Assembly: GCA_902363515.1 (NCBI GenBank)
Contig: CABJAN010000013.1
Coordinates: 1 to 64,000 of the forward strand
Origin: Bacillota bacterium
Lineage (GTDB): Bacteria; Bacillota; Clostridia; Lachnospirales; Lachnospiraceae
DNA: 64,000 bases
Direction: 5' to 3'
Positions 8,620 through 17,263 of this stretch are shown here, piece after piece. The notes below the pieces were generated by a model. It was not told the DNA's origin. It made no database searches and saw nothing but the letters and a program-made list of their open reading frames with translations. How positions within the stretch are numbered: position 1 is the stretch's first letter; each line of letters begins with the position of its first letter. The position numbers were made by a program, and so were the translations under genes.

Positions 8620-9208
8620 TTCTCCGTTTTCCTCTGCTTTTTCTGTTTTTTTTCTTAATGCTATATCCAAAGGTTCCCAGCTTTTTCCCAAGTCCGTAAT
8701 ATTCTCCGTGAGAATATACAATAGGATTTGCCAGAGCTAAGTCGAATTTGCCCTTTTCATCCATGTATTTATCATCCACATGCACTGCCAGCACATCCGC
8801 TGTGAAAACGCTGTGACTTCCATATTCCTGGACTTCCCGTACCCTGCATTCAATAGACACCGGAGATTCTTTAATCATAGGCGCTCCCACATGGGACGCG
8901 GGCTGTCTGGTAAGGTGTACCGCTTTAAATTTATCCACATCTCTGCCTGATTTTACACCACAGTAGTCTGTAGCATAAGCCAGTTTTTCTGTTGTGAGAT
9001 TAATGACAAATTCTCTGGTTTCCATAAGCATTTTATATGAATACCGTTCCGGGCGCACAGAAATAGACACCATAGGAGGATTGGTACACACAGTTCCCGC
9101 CCATGCTACCGTAATAATATTATCGTGCCCTTCCTCATCTGCCACACTTACCATGACAACCGGCAGGGGATATAGCATATTTCCTGGTTTCCACTCTATT
9201 TTTGGCAT
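8606..9208 (-). CDS. Flavin reductase-like, FMN-binding domain protein
   Basis: 200 residues. It starts KIEWKPGNMLYPLPVVMVSV, continues with ITVAWAGTVCTNPPMVSISVRP, and later YCGVKSGRDVDKF. This is the flavin reductase domain pattern (split-barrel FMN binding) common in Clostridia. The C-terminus is unusually basic (KKKNRKSRGKRRNEKR) and runs into the shikimate kinase gene. Members bind FMN and may act as NAD(P)H:flavin reductases or flavoredoxin-like electron carriers; the partner is unknown. Confidence 0.85.
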   Translation of the reverse strand: MPKIEWKPGNMLYPLPVVMVSVADEEGHDNIITVAWAGTVCTNPPMVSISVRPERYSYKMLMETREFVINLTTEKLAYATDYCGVKSGRDVDKFKAVHLTRQPASHVGAPMIKESPVSIECRVREVQEYGSHSVFTADVLAVHVDDKYMDEKGKFDLALANPIVYSHGEYYGLGKKLGTFGYSIKKKNRKSRGKRRNEKR

Positions 9209-9229
9209 AATACAACCTCATTTCCATCT

Positions 9230-10885
9230 TTAATTATTCTGCTGTAAAGTCCCGATAAAAGCCGGAATCAACTGTTTCTTTCTTGAGACTACTCCCGGAA
9301 GAATATAGCCGCCCTGCGCTTCTTTTACTTCAAAAGCCTCCTCTACCAGACGTCCGCTGCCTTCTCCGTAACAAATAATTTCTGAACATTCTTCCAAAAT
9401 ATTGGTCAGCATGAAAAATACCATAGAAATTCCGTTCTTTCCACATTCATGCTGCATAAAAGGAATCAGTCTCTGTTTCAAATCTGCCAGCTCTTCTGCA
9501 TTCATAGAACTAATCTGCCCAACTCCAAAGTTCACAGTATCTGCTGTAAAACGTTTGAAATCCTGATAGAAAATAACTTCTGCGGTCTTTCCTCTTAAGT
9601 TACTTCCGGCAGTAAACATTTCCTTTGCATGTTCCTCAATATTAATTCCCGCAATGAGCGCAAGGGCCCCTGCTGCCATTTTATCCGCTGAAGTACAGGT
9701 TGGAGAACGGAACATCAAGGTGTCTGAAATAATGGCAGAACACAAAAGTCCTGCAATAGCCGGACTGATTTCCAGCGCTTTTTCTGTATACATCTGATAC
9801 ATAATGGTTGCAGTGCAGCCAACAGGCTGATTTCGGAACATAATGGGCTGCAGGGTTTCCAGAGAACCTAATCTGTGATGGTCAATAATCTCCAGAATCT
9901 CTGCCGCATCAATATTGTCTACAGCCTGAGTTTTTTCGTTATGGTCTACCAGAATCAACTGCTTTTTCTTCATTCCCAGCAAATTTCGTCTGGACACAGT
10001 TCCTATGTATTTGCCATGTTTATTTACCACCGGAAAGGCTCTGTGACGGGTTTTTACCATGATATCCTTAATGTTATCCGTAAAATCATCAGTCTGGAAG
10101 GTGATCAGGTTTTCCTTTTTCATAATGTGTTTTACAGGAATACTCTGATTAATCAGCCTTGCAACGGTAAACGTATCCAGGGAAGACCGGATAACTACGC
10201 ATTGATTACGCTCTGCAGCCTCTACAATATCATGAGATACCTCTGCATTATTGCATACAATCATACAACTTACATTCTGTTCAATAGCGCACAAATGATC
10301 TTCATAACGGTCTCCCAGAATCACCAGATCTTCCTCTTCCAAAAACTCTCCCAGTTTATTGGGATGAGCCGCGCCTATGACTACTTTTCCCCGGATGAAA
10401 TACCCATGGGAATTTCCCGTCACAACCGTTCCCTCCACTGTGTTGGCAATGCTTCTGTACTGAGTTCTTGCATTGGACAAAAAGTAATTATCATGGGCGT
10501 CCATGTAAGAATTTGCAATATCTCCTGTGGTAATCAATCCCTCTAACTGTCCGTCCTCTTTTGTAATGGGAAGCGTTACTGCACTGCTTTTTTTCATAAT
10601 AGACCAGGCGTCTTTAATGGAAATATTATTTGGGACTCCCGGCGTCTCCCTGATTTCCATATCCTTTACCTGGGTTCCTACATCCGAAAGATATCCCGGC
10701 GCTTCTACACCAAAACGTTTTAAAACATATTCTGTCTCTTCATTAATCTGTCCGGCTCTTTTCGCTGCATACTTTTTCCCTGAGTTCAGCCGGTTTTTAA
10801 TATCTGCATATGCAATCGCAGAACATATGGAATCTGTATCTGGATTTTTGTGCCCTATAATATAAATCTTCCCCTGCTTCGCCAT
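9230..10885 (-). CDS. ppaC: Manganese-dependent (family II) inorganic pyrophosphatase with regulatory CBS and DRTGG domains
   Basis: 551 residues. The DHH domain opens with IIGHKNPDTDSICSAIAYA (metal-binding His and Asp) and continues with ILVDHNEKTQA and EIIDHHRLG (DHH). The DHHA2 domain is C-terminal. Between the first and second DHH motifs is an insert of ~250 residues with two CBS-like repeats around a DRTGG-like domain, which is the layout of adenine-nucleotide-regulated CBS-pyrophosphatases of Clostridia. It hydrolyses pyrophosphate in the cytosol, probably inhibited or activated by AMP, ADP or diadenosine nucleotides. An AAGGAAG lies before the ATG. Confidence 0.92.
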   Translation of the reverse strand: MAKQGKIYIIGHKNPDTDSICSAIAYADIKNRLNSGKKYAAKRAGQINEETEYVLKRFGVEAPGYLSDVGTQVKDMEIRETPGVPNNISIKDAWSIMKKSSAVTLPITKEDGQLEGLITTGDIANSYMDAHDNYFLSNARTQYRSIANTVEGTVVTGNSHGYFIRGKVVIGAAHPNKLGEFLEEEDLVILGDRYEDHLCAIEQNVSCMIVCNNAEVSHDIVEAAERNQCVVIRSSLDTFTVARLINQSIPVKHIMKKENLITFQTDDFTDNIKDIMVKTRHRAFPVVNKHGKYIGTVSRRNLLGMKKKQLILVDHNEKTQAVDNIDAAEILEIIDHHRLGSLETLQPIMFRNQPVGCTATIMYQMYTEKALEISPAIAGLLCSAIISDTLMFRSPTCTSADKMAAGALALIAGINIEEHAKEMFTAGSNLRGKTAEVIFYQDFKRFTADTVNFGVGQISSMNAEELADLKQRLIPFMQHECGKNGISMVFFMLTNILEECSEIICYGEGSGRLVEEAFEVKEAQGGYILPGVVSRKKQLIPAFIGTLQQNN

Positions 10886-11009
10886 TCTTCCTTGCCTTTC
10901 TGTTTTTTAAGGTATTTTGCCATTATAGTAACATACTTCTAAATTTATAGCAATTATGTTATAATGATTGCACGGTTTAAAATCGAATTTTAACTTGGGA
11001 GGTAACACA

Positions 11010-11714
11010 ATGACAGAAGAAATGAAAAAACAGGAAACCATGGATGACTACGCAGATGAAATCAACGCATCCTTCTCAAATTTCCGGGATGATGACATGC
11101 TTGTGTGGGACAAGTTGGAGCAGATGAAGGAAGACAAAACAGAATTTGAGGTCACCGTAGAGGGCATTGTAAAAGGCGGTGTAATTGCTTATGTGGAAGG
11201 CATCCGGGCTTTTATCCCAGTTTCCAGACTGGCATTAAATTATGTAGAAAATCCAGAAGATTATTTGAAGAAAACTCTTATGGTTCGTGTCATGGAGGTG
11301 GATGAACAGGAAAACCGGCTGCTGCTCTCTGCTAAGGAAATTCTTCAGGAGCGGGCTGCTGCTAAGAAAAGAGAACAGGTTGACCAGATTAAAGTAGGAA
11401 GTATTGTTGAGGGAACCGTGGAATCTCTTCAGACTTATGGCGCGTTTGTTTCTCTTGGAAATGGCATTTCAGGACTGGTGCATATTTCTCAGATTTCCGA
11501 AAAACGCATCAAACATCCAAAGGCTGTTCTGTCTGTAGGTGATACGGTAACTGCAAAAGTAATTAAAAATGAAGACGGAAAAATCAGTCTGAGCATGAAG
11601 GCTCTCATTGAAGTGCCGGAAGAAAAAGAAGAAGAACCAGATTATGAGCTTCCAGAAAGTGAAGAAATCTCTACTTCTCTTGGCTCTCTGTTTAAAAATC
11701 TGAAATTAGACTAA
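11010..11714 (+). CDS. Two-S1-domain RNA-binding protein
   Basis: 234 residues. The first S1 repeat (about residues 38-108) is FEVTVEGIVKGGVIAYVEGIRAFIP. The second (about 125-195) has the classic VGSIVEGTVESLQTYGAFVSL and GLVHISQIS. The tail is acidic. The ATG at 11010 follows GGGAGG; an earlier ATG at 10968 has no such site. The protein resembles the short ribosomal-protein-S1-like proteins of Firmicutes, which probably bind mRNA or ribosomes. The next gene starts 3 bases after the stop. Confidence 0.85.
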   Translation: MTEEMKKQETMDDYADEINASFSNFRDDDMLVWDKLEQMKEDKTEFEVTVEGIVKGGVIAYVEGIRAFIPVSRLALNYVENPEDYLKKTLMVRVMEVDEQENRLLLSAKEILQERAAAKKREQVDQIKVGSIVEGTVESLQTYGAFVSLGNGISGLVHISQISEKRIKHPKAVLSVGDTVTAKVIKNEDGKISLSMKALIEVPEEKEEEPDYELPESEEISTSLGSLFKNLKLD

Positions 11715-11717
11715 GCT

Positions 11718-12776
11718 ATGAAGAATATTTTTCACCGTTTTTTTATTGAAGGTTTCCGGGGTATGGCCTGTGGCCTATTTGTCACCTGGATTCTGGGTAT
11801 GGCTCTTCAGCAAATCGGCTTGTTGTTCCATGGTTCTGCAGGCACGTTCCTTCAAAACAGCGGCGCTATGGCGATTTCTCTTACAGGCGCTGGTATCGGT
11901 ATCGGAATTGCCAGCCGCCTTGGGGAAAACACCTTTTCCTGCCTCTGCGCTGCAATCGCCGGCATGACGGGAGCTTTTTCTCAGGAAATTCTAAATGGAA
12001 GCTTCTTTACAGAACCAAAATCCTTCCTGGAAATGGGTTACGGCGACCCTCTTGGCGCCTTTCTGGCTGCTTTTGCAGCCATTGAAATTTCCCGTTTTCT
12101 TCTGGGAAAAACCAGCCTGGATTATCTCCTGGCGCCCCTTTTTGGTATTCTGGGGGGCTGCCTGTGCGGATTCTGGATCGGTATTCCTGTAAGCAGTCTC
12201 ATGGAAAAGCTGGGAGAGCTTATCTCCTGGGGAACGCAACAGCAACCACTTTTCATGGGTATCACACTGGCTGTTTTCATGGGAATGGCCTGTACCTTTC
12301 CCTTAAACGCCGCCGCCCTGGCCGCTATGCTGCAGCTATCCGGTTTAGCCGCCGGAGCAGCAACCATTGGCTGCTGCTGCAATATGATTGGATTCGCCCT
12401 GGCAGGATATAAGGACAATGGTATTTTTGGTCTTCTGGCAGTAGGACTTGGAACCTCCAAACTTCAATTTCCTAAAATTCTCCAACGGCCTCTTATCTGG
12501 CTGCCTTCCCTTCTTTCCAGTGCAATCCTTGGCCCCATAGGCGTCCTTGTGGCAAAAATGACTAACAGCACTGCCGGAGCCGGACTTGGAACCACTGTTC
12601 TTCTGGGTCCAATCATGTCCTGGCAAACCATGGCGCCTACTCAGGATTCCGCAATACTCCTGCTGAAAATATCGCTCATGTACTTCATACTTCCCGGCCT
12701 TCTCACCCTTGGCATTGCAAATGGTATGCGAAAACTCAATCTTATTAAGGCTGGAGATATGAGACTGGATTTATAA
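11718..12776 (+). CDS. PTS EIIC-like (PTS_EIIC_2 type) membrane protein
   Basis: 352 residues, almost entirely hydrophobic with about nine or ten membrane segments. It has many Gly/Ala-rich stretches (ISLTGAGIGIGIASRLGENTF; GAAGLGTTVLLGP-like in the C-terminal half). The pattern matches the Firmicute family annotated as PTS sugar transporter subunit IIC without attached EIIA or EIIB. No phosphorylation domain or substrate clue is seen. It starts 3 bases after the S1 gene with no clear ribosome binding site, so translation is probably coupled. Confidence 0.7.
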   Translation: MKNIFHRFFIEGFRGMACGLFVTWILGMALQQIGLLFHGSAGTFLQNSGAMAISLTGAGIGIGIASRLGENTFSCLCAAIAGMTGAFSQEILNGSFFTEPKSFLEMGYGDPLGAFLAAFAAIEISRFLLGKTSLDYLLAPLFGILGGCLCGFWIGIPVSSLMEKLGELISWGTQQQPLFMGITLAVFMGMACTFPLNAAALAAMLQLSGLAAGAATIGCCCNMIGFALAGYKDNGIFGLLAVGLGTSKLQFPKILQRPLIWLPSLLSSAILGPIGVLVAKMTNSTAGAGLGTTVLLGPIMSWQTMAPTQDSAILLLKISLMYFILPGLLTLGIANGMRKLNLIKAGDMRLDL

Positions 12777-12866
12777 ATTAATAATCCTTCAAAATAAGAT
12801 ACTCTAAAAATTTAACATATCAGCCAAGTTGAAAGAATTTGTACTGGATAATACGGAGGAAACAGA

Positions 12867-13736
12867 ATGGATAGAAAGAGAGTTAGCCAGATTAAGGAAC
12901 AGTTTGACCTTGTTGTACACAGCGATAAAACCGCAAACGTTGAATTTTGGTATGCTCGTGAATTAATGCCCTTGCTTGGCTATGAGCGTTGGGAAAACTT
13001 TGACAAAGCCATTTTACGTGCAATGGATTCCTGTGAAACCAGTGGTATTAGGGTGTCCAACCATTTTCGTGAGGTCACGAAAATGGTTTCTCTTGGTAGT
13101 GGCGCACATAGAGAGATTAAAGATTATATGCTCACCCGCTATGCCTGTTATTTGATTGCACAGAACGGCGACCCGAAAAAAGAAGAAATTGCGTTTGCAC
13201 AGAGCTACTTTGCAGTACAGACTCGAAGGCAGGAACTGATTGAAGAACGTATTGCGCTTATTGAGCGTACAGAGGCCCGTGGCCGACTGCGCGAATCTGA
13301 AAAACGTCTTTCTCAGAATATCTATGAACGTGGTGTCGATGATGCTGGTTTTGGTCGCATTCGTTCCAAAGGCGATCAGGCTCTGTTTGGCGGCCACACT
13401 ACAATGGAAATGAAAGCACGCCTGGGTGTGAAAGATAATCGCCCTCTTGCAGACTTTCTTCCTACACTGACGATTGCGGCAAAGAATCTGGCAACAGAAA
13501 TGACCAACTATAATGTAGAAGAAAAAGACCTACAGGGCGAACATGCCATCACTGGTGAACACGTGCAGAATAATCTTTCTGTGCGTGGAATGCTTGGGCA
13601 GCGTGGAATCAGGCCGGAGGAACTGCCCCCTTCCGAAGACATAAAAAAACTGGAACGTCGCGTAAGATCACAGGAAAAAAAATTGGCAGCACAAGCAGGA
13701 AAACTGCCTGAATCGGAAGCCGCTGAGACACGTTAA
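12867..13736 (+). CDS. dinD: DinD-like DNA-damage-inducible protein
   Basis: 289 residues. The N-terminal Bro-N-like segment includes FWYARELMPLLGYERWENF. The YFAVQTRRQELIEERIALIERTEAR and RGVDDAGFGRIRSKGDQALFG stretches are characteristic of DinD, which in E. coli is SOS-induced and inhibits RecA activity. The C-terminus is charged (KKLERRVRSQEKKLAAQ). A GGAGGAAAC site precedes the ATG. No Firmicute LexA box is visible upstream, so SOS control is not supported here. DinD genes are often on mobile DNA, but none is seen next to it. Confidence 0.85.
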   Translation: MDRKRVSQIKEQFDLVVHSDKTANVEFWYARELMPLLGYERWENFDKAILRAMDSCETSGIRVSNHFREVTKMVSLGSGAHREIKDYMLTRYACYLIAQNGDPKKEEIAFAQSYFAVQTRRQELIEERIALIERTEARGRLRESEKRLSQNIYERGVDDAGFGRIRSKGDQALFGGHTTMEMKARLGVKDNRPLADFLPTLTIAAKNLATEMTNYNVEEKDLQGEHAITGEHVQNNLSVRGMLGQRGIRPEELPPSEDIKKLERRVRSQEKKLAAQAGKLPESEAAETR

Positions 13737-13747
13737 TGGCAGTAATT

Positions 13748-13800
13748 GGGGAGACTATCCAAAACTAGACTAACATAGTTTTGGATAGTCTCCCTCTTTT
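13748..13800 (+). terminator. Strong intrinsic terminator after dinD
   Basis: A 19-base perfect stem (GGGAGACTATCCAAAACTA with its complement) and an 8-base loop are followed by TCTTTTGTT. It may also serve the convergent DUF1002 gene. Confidence 0.9.
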
Positions 13801-13804
13801 GTTC

Positions 13805-14695
13805 CTATTCAAATAATCCCTTAAAGAAATCTACGATTTTCTGGAAGAATCCTTTTACCTGTTCTCCGTCAATGTTTAAATCTAAATCCAGGCTTGCGAT
13901 TTTGTCATAGAGGTTTTTGGCCTGTTCTTTCAGGCTTTCAATATCCAGATCCAGATCATCAATTTTCTCCATCAAAGACACAATGGCCTGTCTGTCCTCT
14001 TCTGACAGCTCAATTTTCATTTCCTGGGCTGCCTGTTCTACCACATTTTCAATTTCCTCTGTGGTAACTGCTTCTCCCTCTACTACCTGCTCTTTAATCG
14101 CGCCTATAAGCTGCTCTGCTTTTTCCTGGTCTCCTACGCTTTCTGCCACCTGTCCGGTAATCACCAGCTCATTAGTTGCAGTCTCTACATTCTCCGTATT
14201 GACCTTTTCCCCTGTCATGTTTTCATAGGATTTAATGGCTCCTACCAAAGCTGCAGTTCCTGAAATGTTAAAAGGACCTGCCACCACAATATCTGCGTCC
14301 TTAATTCCTGCTGTAGCCAGAGCATTCTCATACATACCCGGTGTACAGTAAGTAATATTCTTAGTCTTTACGTTAATTCCATTCCCATCCTTTTTCCCTT
14401 CTACCAGCACAGAAGAAAGGGCTCTGGAGCCAATGACACTCTTATCCAGATAAGAATCCAAAAAATCATGTTCATCCTGGTTTGTCACAGTTGCCACCGT
14501 ATACTTCTTTAAATCTTCCTCCGTAACATCCAGCAGTCTCAAAACGGTTTCCCGCTCCTGTGCGTTTAAATCTGCCCCCAAAGACACATACGGAACATTC
14601 AGCTTCGCGTCTTCCCTGTCTGCCAGAACTGTAAGGGGTGAGGCCACCAGCATCATCCCAGCTAACAATACAGCAATTCCTCTTTTTTTCATCAT
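13805..14695 (-). CDS. Secreted DUF1002-domain protein
   Basis: 296 residues. A signal peptide (MMKKRG, then a hydrophobic stretch ending in SPLTVLA) suggests export. The body matches DUF1002: YVSLGADLNAQERETVLRLL, NITYCTPGMYENALATAGI, VVAGPFNISGTAALVGAIKSYE. The C-terminal third is rich in Asp, Leu and Glu helices. The function of DUF1002 is unknown; it is common in Clostridia. The ATG has AGGAGA 8 bases upstream. It is divergent from the ROK regulator. Confidence 0.85.
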   Translation of the reverse strand: MMKKRGIAVLLAGMMLVASPLTVLADREDAKLNVPYVSLGADLNAQERETVLRLLDVTEEDLKKYTVATVTNQDEHDFLDSYLDKSVIGSRALSSVLVEGKKDGNGINVKTKNITYCTPGMYENALATAGIKDADIVVAGPFNISGTAALVGAIKSYENMTGEKVNTENVETATNELVITGQVAESVGDQEKAEQLIGAIKEQVVEGEAVTTEEIENVVEQAAQEMKIELSEEDRQAIVSLMEKIDDLDLDIESLKEQAKNLYDKIASLDLDLNIDGEQVKGFFQKIVDFFKGLFE

Positions 14696-14834
14696 ATCTC
14701 ATCTCTCCTGTTTTTATATCTCTTTTAGCCTCAAAGCGCATTCAAAAAATCCGCCTGAACTATATAAGCAATTATAACACGTCTCCTGGTGTTCTGTATC
14801 TAAAGATTCTCTAAACCTTATATAAAGCATTTGC

Positions 14835-14863
14835 ATACTATTCTTTACAGTTTGTATAGTCAA
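14835..14863 (-). promoter_or_regulatory. Promoter of the DUF1002 gene
   Basis: TTGACT (14863-14858) and TAGTAT (14840-14835) are 17 bases apart on the minus strand, ~135 bases upstream of the start codon. It lies back-to-back with the promoter of the ROK regulator. Confidence 0.5.
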
Positions 14864-14877
14864 TAAACAAATTCTGG

Positions 14878-14906
14878 TTGCCGGGCTTGAAAGAACAGTG
14901 TATGAT
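14878..14906 (+). promoter_or_regulatory. Promoter of the ROK regulator
   Basis: TTGCCG (14878) and TATGAT (14901) are 17 bases apart, ~45 bases before the chosen start. The shared 15-base gap to the divergent promoter makes joint control possible. Confidence 0.45.
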
Positions 14907-14953
14907 AGGATTATGATTATTTTGGAATTTATATGAAAAAGGAGTTTTCTATT

Positions 14954-16123
14954 ATGTCTATTGCCAACCAGGAAATGATACGTGATAATAACAGGCGCCT
15001 GGTACTGGAGTATCTTGTGAATCATCCTCCCGTTTCCAGGGCAGAACTGGCGAAACAACTGAATCTTACCAAGGCTACTATCTCCAATATTGTTCAGGAT
15101 CTCTTGCAGCAAAATTTGGTTCTGGAAATCGGCAGCGCCAAAACTGCCATGGGAAGAAAGCCTATTCTTCTGGAATTTCAAAAAAACTGCGGATATGCTC
15201 TGGCTATTGATGTGCGGCCAAACCAGATTATTACCCTTGCAGCTAATCTAAAAGGTGAAAACTGCAAAGTCCAGGAATACGCCTTTTACCAGGATCAGGA
15301 GCTTCTCTCTCTTTTGAAGGAAATTATTGCCGGGCAGATTGCAAAATATTCCCATACCCCTTATGGCATTGTTGGAATTGCTGTTGGAATCTATGGTGTT
15401 GTAAACAATAACCGCATTTTGTTTACCCCCTACTATCCACTGCCTCAGCCTGATTTGGGACAAATTTTGGAAGATATCTTCCATTTACCTGTGATTGTGG
15501 AAAATGAATCTAATTTCTCTGTGCTGGGAGAATCTGCTTTTCATTTTGGATATAAAAATATGATTCACATTAATGTCCATGATGGTATTGGTATGGGGAT
15601 TTTAATTGGTGAGCATTTATATAAAGGGCATGACGGTTATGCAGGAGAATTTGGTCATACCATTCTGTTTCCAGACGGAAAACCTTGCCCTTGCGGAAAC
15701 TGCGGCTGCCTGGAACAATATGCCTCCGAAAAAGCCATTTTAGAGGAATATGCTGCCCGCACCGGACAAATCCAGGTAACCATGGACCAGTTTCTGGCCG
15801 ATTACCAGCAAAAGCTCCCTGCTGCCCTGGAAATGATGGATTTGTTTGTTAAATATATGTCCATTGGAATCAACAATATTATCAATACCTTTAATACGGA
15901 TTTAATTGTGATTAACAGCGCTTTTTCCAATTACATACCAGATATTAATTCCCGTATCCTGGAATATCTCTCAAAGCACCAGAACCGGGACTGCAAAATC
16001 ATCTCATCCAAATTGCAGGATATTTCCGGGCTTATGGGTGGTATTCGCGTGTGTGTGGAATGTTTTCTGGATATTCAGCATCTTCAAATCCAGACACACC
16101 ATAAAGATTTGGAAATTATTTGA
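14954..16123 (+). CDS. ROK-family transcriptional regulator (NagC/XylR type)
   Basis: 389 residues. The N-terminal winged helix is RRLVLEYLVNHPPVSRAELAKQ and TKATISNIVQDLL. The ROK sugar-kinase-like domain includes GIAVGIYGVV, VENESNFSVLGESAF, and the zinc-binding cysteine cluster CPCGNCGCLEQYAS. The ATG at 14954 has AAAGGAG 9 bases upstream; an ATG 21 bases earlier lies before that site and was rejected. Such proteins repress sugar genes and respond to sugars or sugar phosphates. No sugar operon is adjacent, so the ligand is unknown. Confidence 0.88.
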   Translation: MSIANQEMIRDNNRRLVLEYLVNHPPVSRAELAKQLNLTKATISNIVQDLLQQNLVLEIGSAKTAMGRKPILLEFQKNCGYALAIDVRPNQIITLAANLKGENCKVQEYAFYQDQELLSLLKEIIAGQIAKYSHTPYGIVGIAVGIYGVVNNNRILFTPYYPLPQPDLGQILEDIFHLPVIVENESNFSVLGESAFHFGYKNMIHINVHDGIGMGILIGEHLYKGHDGYAGEFGHTILFPDGKPCPCGNCGCLEQYASEKAILEEYAARTGQIQVTMDQFLADYQQKLPAALEMMDLFVKYMSIGINNIINTFNTDLIVINSAFSNYIPDINSRILEYLSKHQNRDCKIISSKLQDISGLMGGIRVCVECFLDIQHLQIQTHHKDLEII

Positions 16124-16201
16124 CCTCCAATCCCGGTAAATTTTTAACATTCATAAAAGGTTTGATTTTCGTTCATGATTTCTTCACAACTTCAACACGA
16201 T

Positions 16202-16230
16202 TTGAACATAATTCTGGGATATACTAATAT
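16202..16230 (+). promoter_or_regulatory. Orphan sigma-A type promoter
   Basis: TTGAAC and TAATAT are separated by 17 bases. No open reading frame with a ribosome binding site follows. About 90 bases downstream is a strong terminator, so this could drive a small RNA of ~140 bases. The region 16124-16381 holds nothing else I can identify apart from a short GACTC-gtaa-GAGTC hairpin near 16281. Confidence 0.4.
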
Positions 16231-16321
16231 CATAAAAATAATACAGAGCAAGTTATTTTTATATTTTCTTTTTCATATGTCGACTCGTAAGAGTCGGCTC
16301 TCCTTCCTTTAATATTTATAG

Positions 16322-16379
16322 AAAAAGAGGGTGTCATTCAATCATCCATAAGATGTGAGAATGACATCCTCTTTGTTTT
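16322..16379. terminator. Bidirectional intrinsic terminator
   Basis: AAAGAGGGTGTCATTC and GAATGACATCCTCTTT form a 16-base stem with one G-U pair, flanked by A-rich and T-rich sides. It can end rsmA transcription from the right and any transcript from the left. Confidence 0.8.
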
Positions 16380-16381
16380 AT

Positions 16382-17248
16382 CTATTTTTTCAATTCATTG
16401 GTCAGAGCTGCAAAATCTGCCAGCGTCAAAGCCTCTCCTCTGACACCTTCTGAAAATCCGCAGGCTGCAATGGCCGCCTGAATCTCCTCCTTGCTAAAGG
16501 AAAGCTCCGGTGAATTTTTTAAACTGTTTACCAGTGTTTTACGTCTCTGGTTAAAAGATGCCCGAATAAGACGAAACATCAATTTTTCATCTACCGTCTT
16601 AACCGACGCTTCTTTATGTCTGGTAAGACGGATTACTGCGCTTCCTACCTTGGGTCTTGGCATAAAACAGTTAGGCGGAACATTGGCCACAATATACGGC
16701 TCGGCATAATACTGTACTGCCAGAGACAGGGCTCCATAGTCCTTTGTCCCGGGTCCTACCTGCATTCTATCTGCAACTTCTTTTTGCACCATAACGGTAA
16801 TGGATTCTATAGGCACATGTTCCTCAAATAATCCCATAATAATCGGTGTGGTAATATAATATGGCAGATTCGCCACAACTTTAATGGGTTTTCCCTGGTT
16901 GTGCTCCTCTGCCAGTTTCCTGATGTCTACTTTGAGAATGTCTTCATTGAGAACTGTCACATTATCATAGTCCTGAAGAGTATCTTCTAAAATAGGAATC
17001 AGTGCTTTGTCGATTTCTACTGCATAAACCTCTCTTGCTGCACAGGCCAGGTACTGGGTCATGGTCCCGATACCAGGACCAATCTCCAATACAAAATCTT
17101 CCTTTGTAATCTCTGCCGCATTTATGATTTTATCCAGCACATGGGTATCTATGAGGAAATTCTGCCCGAACTTTTTCTGAAAAACAAATTCATATTTCTG
17201 GAGAACTTCTATGGTTCTCTTTGGATTTCCCAGATAAGGGGCTGTCAT
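16382..17248 (-). CDS. rsmA: 16S rRNA dimethyladenosine transferase (KsgA)
   Basis: 288 residues. It dimethylates two adjacent adenines near the 3' end of 16S rRNA. The N-terminus KKFGQNFLID, the SAM-binding motif VLEIGPGIGTMTQYL, and the catalytic NLPYYITTPI (N-L-P-Y) are diagnostic. The ATG at 17248 has AGGAGG 7 bases upstream; another ATG two codons earlier is only 1 base from that site. It follows the large TPR/ATPase gene by 15 bases, probably in one operon. Confidence 0.96.
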   Translation of the reverse strand: MTAPYLGNPKRTIEVLQKYEFVFQKKFGQNFLIDTHVLDKIINAAEITKEDFVLEIGPGIGTMTQYLACAAREVYAVEIDKALIPILEDTLQDYDNVTVLNEDILKVDIRKLAEEHNQGKPIKVVANLPYYITTPIIMGLFEEHVPIESITVMVQKEVADRMQVGPGTKDYGALSLAVQYYAEPYIVANVPPNCFMPRPKVGSAVIRLTRHKEASVKTVDEKLMFRLIRASFNQRRKTLVNSLKNSPELSFSKEEIQAAIAACGFSEGVRGEALTLADFAALTNELKK

Positions 17249-17263
17249 TCTCATTCCTCCTGC

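Noticed and set aside
12777..12866. LexA box in front of dinD
   Set aside because: No CGAAC-N4-GTTCG type motif is present, so SOS control is not claimed.
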